Shown in pieces: positions 6,649 through 10,214 of a stretch of DNA of 10,214 nt. The notes beneath the pieces were generated by a model. That model ran no database searches. It was not told the DNA's origin and saw nothing but the letters and a program-made list of their open reading frames with translations. Position 1 is the first letter of the stretch; the number at the start of each line of letters is the position of its first letter. The DNA comes from JAHRVQ01 sp047616645 (GTDB lineage Bacteria; Pseudomonadota; Gammaproteobacteria; Pseudomonadales; Azotimanducaceae). The DNA lies in assembly GCA_047616645.1 (NCBI GenBank), contig JBLHIH010000140.1:1-10214 (forward strand), in the 5' to 3' direction. A program made the translations under genes and the position numbers.

Positions 6649-8553
6649 ATGAAGAAGGTTATTGGTTTAATACTTTTGAGTTCTGCTTTGCTTGCAGGAT
6701 GTTCGCCAAGCGAGATCGATTACAACCTTATTCAGGACCGCAACGGAATTGCATATCTACCAAATGAGCCTGAACCTATAACTGGAACAGCGGTTGCAAG
6801 TTATCCATCAGGTCAGCAACAAATTGTTGTTTCCTACGAAAATGGAAAGCCCTCAGGGATTAGTTCTGAGTGGTATGCCAATGGACAGATGAAAACTGAG
6901 CAACACTTCTCTGGTGAAAATGAAGGAAGGATTCGTGACTGGTATGAGAATGGAGAAGTTGCCCGAGATGTTAGGGTTCTAGATGGAACGCTAGTTGGTA
7001 GAAATATATGGAAATCCCCTGAGTTTGAAGGCGAGATAAATGCTTTAAATGGTTTACTTGATGGCGCTTACATTTACAAAACAAATACCGATTCTACAAC
7101 ATCGAATTATTCAAAAGGCTTACATAAGCAGAGAAAACATTTGGGGGATTTCAAGGACGTTACGTCAAATACTGAGTCTCATTTCGAGCATAGGTATGAA
7201 GGCACCCAATCTAGATTGACGTTTTATAAAAGAAGATATGAGTATAAAAGCGAATATAGCCACAACATTGAAGAGTCAGAACTTGACTACCTTCAAGGTC
7301 AAATTGTCACTAAAACTTTTAAGAAAGGCAAAGATGACCAAGAATTTAAGACAGAATCAAAAAAAGAAAAGAATGAATGGGAAGATACAAGTCCCTCTAA
7401 AGTTTCTGTTGAAGCACGAAAGGACAGAGTTTTATTGGAATCTGGCCAATACATTGAACCTGTGAGTTTGAAGACTGGTAAAGTAGATGGTAGAAGTTGG
7501 GTTAATAATGAAAAATGGGTAATTTCAAATTCTTATAATCAAGGGATATTAAACGGCTGGGATATTTCATTTGATAGAGAAAAAGCGGCTTGGGATGATG
7601 ACCCTAGTTGCTACATCTCGGGAGATTGGGAGTATGAGGCTGAAAAGTGTGAGGTTGCTTTTGGTAAATCTAAAACACCTGCTGATTCAATTATTCCTCA
7701 AAGATTTAAAGTTCTCATAGAGAGCGATGAAAAGAAAGTTGCCGAAGCTGCGATGAGAGAGATAAGAGCAAAAGAGGCAAAGAAGCAGGCTGAGGAAGAG
7801 CGAAAAAGAAAAATAGAGGCTGAGAAGGCGAGAAAAGCAGCAGCTGAGAAGAAGAGAAGAGCAGACGCAGTATTAAAAAGAATAGCCAAAGAAAAAGCCG
7901 AAATAAAAGAAATTTCTCAAGGCATAGGTAAGAATTTTTGCCGAACTATTGTTGAAAATAACAATGTTGTAAGCAAAGAATCAAAAGACCCACTAGCTTT
8001 CAAAATAATCTCTAAGTATCAGTCTGTTATTGAGCAAATGTGTGCCTCGAGTGCGTGCTATGAAAATATTGTGGAAGCGAGAAAGATTAAGGCAGTAGAG
8101 GGCACTGAAGCTGCCTTACAGAGTTTAGGTGTTGTGGAAAGAGCACCCAAGTTATGTGACTCGCCATTTGAAGTATTTCTTCTCAGTAATATCGAAAGAG
8201 GCTGGGAGCGATCTTTACAGTCAAATTATGAAGAGCCAAACTTCGAGTTGGCAAAATTAGAGCGAATCAGTCGTGATGATGACTATATTCCACTCTATGT
8301 TCCCCAGCCACAATATCCTAGAAGAGCGCAAACTCGTGGGAAGGAAGGCTACGCAGTGGTAGAGATTACTATTACGACCACTGGTGGTGTTAGAGACCCT
8401 ATATTAGTAGAGGAATATCCAGAGGGTTGGGGGTTTGGCCGATCTGGTTTAAAGGCGGCAATGAAACTTAAGTATAAACCTCGAGTAACCGACGGAGTTG
8501 GTCAAGAAGTGCCAAATGTCCTCTATAAATTTTCTTTCGCCATGGCTAAATAA
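6649..8553 (+). CDS. Lipoprotein with MORN-like repeats, coiled coil and TonB C-terminal domain
   Basis: This 634-residue envelope protein starts with a lipoprotein signal (MKKVIGLILL, lipobox LLAGC, lipidated Cys18). Ser at +2 predicts outer-membrane sorting. Residues about 44-118 hold three MORN-variant repeats of the YwqK type (YPSGQ, WYANGQMK, WYENGEV, each with following G-x-x-x-G turns), and a further MORN-like patch lies near 278-305 (GKVDGRSW, GILNGWD). Residues about 355-422 are a Lys/Glu/Ala-rich coiled coil like TolA. Residues 425-510 form a segment with four Cys (431, 465, 470, 503). Residues about 548-632 match the TonB C-terminal domain: PQPQYPRRAQTRGKEGYAVV, then G-G-V, a late LKYKP and a final beta strand. 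TonB itself has an N-terminal inner-membrane helix and a Pro-rich spacer, both absent here. Binding to an envelope partner is inferred; the actual function is unknown. Confidence 0.9.
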   Translation: MKKVIGLILLSSALLAGCSPSEIDYNLIQDRNGIAYLPNEPEPITGTAVASYPSGQQQIVVSYENGKPSGISSEWYANGQMKTEQHFSGENEGRIRDWYENGEVARDVRVLDGTLVGRNIWKSPEFEGEINALNGLLDGAYIYKTNTDSTTSNYSKGLHKQRKHLGDFKDVTSNTESHFEHRYEGTQSRLTFYKRRYEYKSEYSHNIEESELDYLQGQIVTKTFKKGKDDQEFKTESKKEKNEWEDTSPSKVSVEARKDRVLLESGQYIEPVSLKTGKVDGRSWVNNEKWVISNSYNQGILNGWDISFDREKAAWDDDPSCYISGDWEYEAEKCEVAFGKSKTPADSIIPQRFKVLIESDEKKVAEAAMREIRAKEAKKQAEEERKRKIEAEKARKAAAEKKRRADAVLKRIAKEKAEIKEISQGIGKNFCRTIVENNNVVSKESKDPLAFKIISKYQSVIEQMCASSACYENIVEARKIKAVEGTEAALQSLGVVERAPKLCDSPFEVFLLSNIERGWERSLQSNYEEPNFELAKLERISRDDDYIPLYVPQPQYPRRAQTRGKEGYAVVEITITTTGGVRDPILVEEYPEGWGFGRSGLKAAMKLKYKPRVTDGVGQEVPNVLYKFSFAMAK

Positions 8554-8559
8554 GGAGGT
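8552..8559 (+). promoter_or_regulatory. Ribosome binding site overlapping the upstream stop codon
   Basis: AAGGAGGT begins inside the TAA of the lipoprotein gene and lies 4 bases before the ATG at 8564. It fixes that ATG as the start, rather than an in-frame GTG at 8498 within the upstream gene, and indicates co-transcription of the two genes. Confidence 0.85.
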
Positions 8560-8563
8560 TGCG

Positions 8564-9307
8564 ATGATAAATAATTTTAGACTTCTTGCTTTGTTTGGTG
8601 CATTTTTTTTGATGCCATCTATGCTGCCAGCTGACTCAAAACTCGCCTCTTCTGTTTTTGCAACAGAAAAAAATGAAGTACCTAGCTATCGAAATGTAAA
8701 AACCCGCAAAAGAGCATCTGTAGGAAAAACATGCGCAGAGGCTCTAGATATCGTGCAGCGTGAGGGAGGACCTATAGACTCCGAGTTATGGGCCGAGGCA
8801 AAATCGATGCTTAATGATATCGAAAGACGCCCTAGAGTTTGCGCCTCAGATTATGAGCAAAGTCAGGTGTGGAACATGCTCGGTTATGTTTATTACTCTA
8901 TGAACGACGTTACGGAAGCGTCGGGCTATTACAGAAACGTGCTTGAAGGTGGAGGAACTCCGCCAGAGACGAAGCTAGATATGAGCTATATGTTAGCTCA
9001 ATTGTATTTGATGCAAGATGAATATGCGTTAGCCGTTGAACAGTTTGAAATATGGATGGATGCAGTTATTGTCGTTGGGACTGAGCAGCGTCTTGTGATG
9101 GCTCAGTTGTACCACCTTTTTGGGCGTGAAGATGAGGCGCTTGAAATGGCCAATCTTGGAATTGCGGAGGCAGAAGCTAAAGATGTAGCCCCTAAAGATG
9201 ATTTTTGGAAGTTACAATTATCAATCTACTTTCAAAAAAAGAATTACCAAAAGGTCAAATCCTTGATAGAAAAACTTGGTGAAAACGATCCAGACTGGGT
9301 TTATTGA
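8564..9307 (+). CDS. Secreted TPR protein resembling the TPR partner of TonB systems
   Basis: This 247-residue protein starts at 8564, set by AAGGAGGT just upstream and only 10 bases after the lipoprotein stop. The N-terminus (basic MINNFR, then a hydrophobic core to about residue 23) looks like a Sec signal peptide, so the protein is probably periplasmic. Residues about 97-245 form four TPR-like helical pairs with typical residues (WNMLGYVYYSMNDVTEASGY, then YMLAQLYLMQDEYALAVEQF). The pattern resembles the TPR proteins encoded with TonB/ExbB/ExbD genes in marine gammaproteobacteria. As I recall that family, members are longer and continue past the point where this one ends (DPDWVY), so this copy may be C-terminally shortened. 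Cys57 and Cys93 could form a disulfide. Proximity to a TonB-domain lipoprotein supports joint function in the envelope. Confidence 0.87.
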   Translation: MINNFRLLALFGAFFLMPSMLPADSKLASSVFATEKNEVPSYRNVKTRKRASVGKTCAEALDIVQREGGPIDSELWAEAKSMLNDIERRPRVCASDYEQSQVWNMLGYVYYSMNDVTEASGYYRNVLEGGGTPPETKLDMSYMLAQLYLMQDEYALAVEQFEIWMDAVIVVGTEQRLVMAQLYHLFGREDEALEMANLGIAEAEAKDVAPKDDFWKLQLSIYFQKKNYQKVKSLIEKLGENDPDWVY

Positions 9308-9326
9308 ATACAATTGGACAAACACT

Positions 9327-9704
9327 ATGACTGGCAGACCCTCATGGATACCAACTGACTCGATATGCGAACAAGCCCGTGAAATGGCTTCTCGCGGCCT
9401 TACAGTGTCTCAGATAAGTGATTGTCTAGGTATCGCTGAATCTACCTTATACGGCAAACAGAATGAGTATACGGCGTTTATGGATGCTATGAAAAAGGGA
9501 CGCGCTGAGGGCTTAAATCAGGTCTCTAACGCACTCTTTGAGAAGGCTACCCAAGGTAATGTCACTGCAATGATTTACTACCTAAAGGTCAGAGATAGAG
9601 AGAACTGGGGCGAGAATCAGCCAGAGCCTTTGAGGGACATTCCACCTATGCTGATTATTGTCGACTCTAGGACTGTACGTTATAAAAACACTCAACATCA
9701 TTGA
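9327..9704 (+). CDS. HTH protein resembling phage terminase small subunits
   Basis: I chose the ATG at 9327 (125 residues) because the N-terminal GRPS-x-x-PTD matches the usual beginning of this family. The longer frame from a TTG at 9276 would overlap the TPR gene by 32 bases. No clear Shine-Dalgarno sequence is visible. Residues about 24-46 (LTVSQISDCLGIAESTLYG) form a helix-turn-helix. It is followed by a helical segment with FMDAMKKGRAEG and the pattern NVTAMIYYLKVRDRENWGE (78-96), the DTTA-x-x-x-WLKNR-like signature common in phage terminase small subunits. Those subunits recognise packaging sites on phage DNA. No large terminase, portal or capsid gene is adjacent, so this is an orphan or prophage remnant, or an HTH protein used differently. 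The last 30 residues (PMLIIVDSRTVRYK) look unlike the rest. Confidence 0.75.
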   Translation: MTGRPSWIPTDSICEQAREMASRGLTVSQISDCLGIAESTLYGKQNEYTAFMDAMKKGRAEGLNQVSNALFEKATQGNVTAMIYYLKVRDRENWGENQPEPLRDIPPMLIIVDSRTVRYKNTQHH

Positions 9705-9740
9705 GAATAAAGCCCACCCGTTTTAAAGGCGGACATTCTC
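9703..9740. terminator. Hairpin between convergent genes, possible bidirectional terminator
   Basis: GAGAAT (9703-9708) and ATTCTC (9735-9740) are perfect inverted repeats. Between them CCACC (9714-9718) can pair with GGCGG (9728-9732) with one mismatch, leaving a short AT-rich loop. It overlaps the stop codon of the HTH gene and sits between it and the convergent gene ending at 9765. There is no strong T-run on either side, so termination activity is uncertain. Confidence 0.4.
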
Positions 9741-9764
9741 TCTAATCAAGGTCTTAGTTGACGG

Positions 9765-10214
9765 CTAGTCTGTGGTTTTGTTTGGCAACCCTGCCTCATC
9801 AACGTGCCATTTGGGTGTCGGGGCTCGCACGGATTGAATCCTCTTTTCGTGTGGAATGGGGCACATCACAAAACCGCCGGGCCCATAATGGCACGCTGCA
9901 CCGTCCACAAACAGACTAACCGCCTTTAGCGTGCCATCCGGTATTGTCGCTGAATACTTGCGAGTATAGATGATGCTATTACCATCAAACCTTGCACCTG
10001 TAATAACCAATTCAGCCTCTTTAACATCCTCACCCTCAACCCAGGTTAAAACTGCATTGGGTGGGTCAGTCTTGAAGCTATCACTACCTGCTTTAGCCCA
10101 CATTGAGGCAAATTGCTGTCCCGTTATATAAGCATGCTTACGGTAAGGTCTATCGGTAAAGGCAAAGATGTAGCGTGTGACAGGCATCACGATTGTTGTG
10201 TTATTAGTTACCTG
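9765..10214 (-). CDS. Conserved hypothetical protein, 5' end beyond the window
   Basis: The frame is open to the right edge (eight further codons beyond the GTG-ATG at 10190-10185), so the start is probably outside the window and at least 149 residues are seen. It ends at TAG (9765-9767). Visible features are FTDRPYR near the beginning, SFKTDPPNAVLTWVEGE, a beta-rich stretch GARFDGNSIIYTRKY, then TIPDGTLKAVSLFVDG, and a Cys/Gly-rich tail (CHYGPGGFVMC). The order F-x-DRP-x-R, D-PPNA-x-L, YD-like strand, then SLF-x-D recalls a family of small secreted hypothetical proteins I know only as unnamed conserved proteins. No function is known to me. If the family match is right, a signal peptide would lie in the missing N-terminal part. 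Two Cys near the C-terminus would suit an extracytoplasmic protein. Confidence 0.7.
   Translation of the reverse strand, partial: QVTNNTTIVMPVTRYIFAFTDRPYRKHAYITGQQFASMWAKAGSDSFKTDPPNAVLTWVEGEDVKEAELVITGARFDGNSIIYTRKYSATIPDGTLKAVSLFVDGAACHYGPGGFVMCPIPHEKRIQSVRAPTPKWHVDEAGLPNKTTD

Noticed and set aside
7238..7465. Plus-strand frame of 75 codons within the lipoprotein gene
   Set aside because: It is an out-of-frame shadow of a Lys-rich segment in a clearly coding region.
7698..7889. Minus-strand frame of 63 codons with a hydrophobic, Ala/Phe/Ser-rich product
   Set aside because: It is the reverse complement of the Lys/Glu/Ala-rich coiled coil; such sequences automatically yield hydrophobic antisense frames.
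8498..8563. Upstream extension of the TPR protein to a GTG at 8498
   Set aside because: It would lie inside the TonB-domain coding sequence, and AAGGAGGT directly precedes the ATG at 8564, whose product begins with a clean signal peptide.
9276..9326. Upstream extension of the HTH protein to a TTG at 9276
   Set aside because: It overlaps the TPR gene, and the family resemblance begins at the Met-Thr-Gly-Arg-Pro of 9327.
1..10214. CRISPR array, tRNA, rRNA or insertion sequence
   Set aside because: I found no regularly spaced direct repeats, cloverleaf-like sequence, rRNA core or transposase with flanking inverted repeats.

Overview
The window looks like a chromosomal segment of a Gram-negative bacterium, most likely a marine gammaproteobacterium. 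The reasons are two lipoproteins with Gram-negative lipoboxes, a TonB-type C-terminal domain, a tetratricopeptide protein resembling those of gammaproteobacterial TonB clusters, and moderately AT-rich DNA. The genus cannot be named from the sequence alone.

Positions 1-447 hold no gene I can name. There is only an open frame running in from the left edge with one hydrophobic segment, and a second weak frame. From 448 to 6092, on the minus strand, lies a complete five-gene oligopeptide/dipeptide-type ABC importer. In transcription order it encodes a lipoprotein substrate-binding protein, two permeases, and two ATPases of the OppD/DppD and OppF/DppF types. Each gene overlaps the next by 1 or 4 bases, so this is one tightly coupled operon. 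The binding protein would capture peptide or a similar solute in the periplasm, the permeases form the channel, and the ATPases power uptake.

Positions 6093-6648 form a divergent intergenic region. It contains a terminator-like hairpin reading on the minus strand and what may be a small frameshifted reading frame (about 6340-6598).

From 6649 the plus strand carries a two-gene unit with identical strong AAGGAGGT ribosome binding sites. The first gene encodes a 634-residue lipoprotein combining MORN-like repeats, a TolA-like charged coiled coil and a C-terminal TonB domain. The second encodes a secreted TPR protein of the kind that accompanies TonB systems, apparently short at its C-terminus. 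No ExbB or ExbD is present in the window. Nineteen bases further on is an isolated phage-terminase-small-subunit-like HTH gene (9327-9704), with no other phage genes nearby. Convergent to it, on the minus strand, is the 3' part of a conserved hypothetical gene that runs off the right edge. A hairpin separates the two convergent genes.

The most interesting part is the lipoprotein/TPR pair. A TonB C-terminal domain hung from a lipid anchor, through MORN repeats and a coiled coil, is an unusual architecture that may work in the opposite direction to classical TonB.
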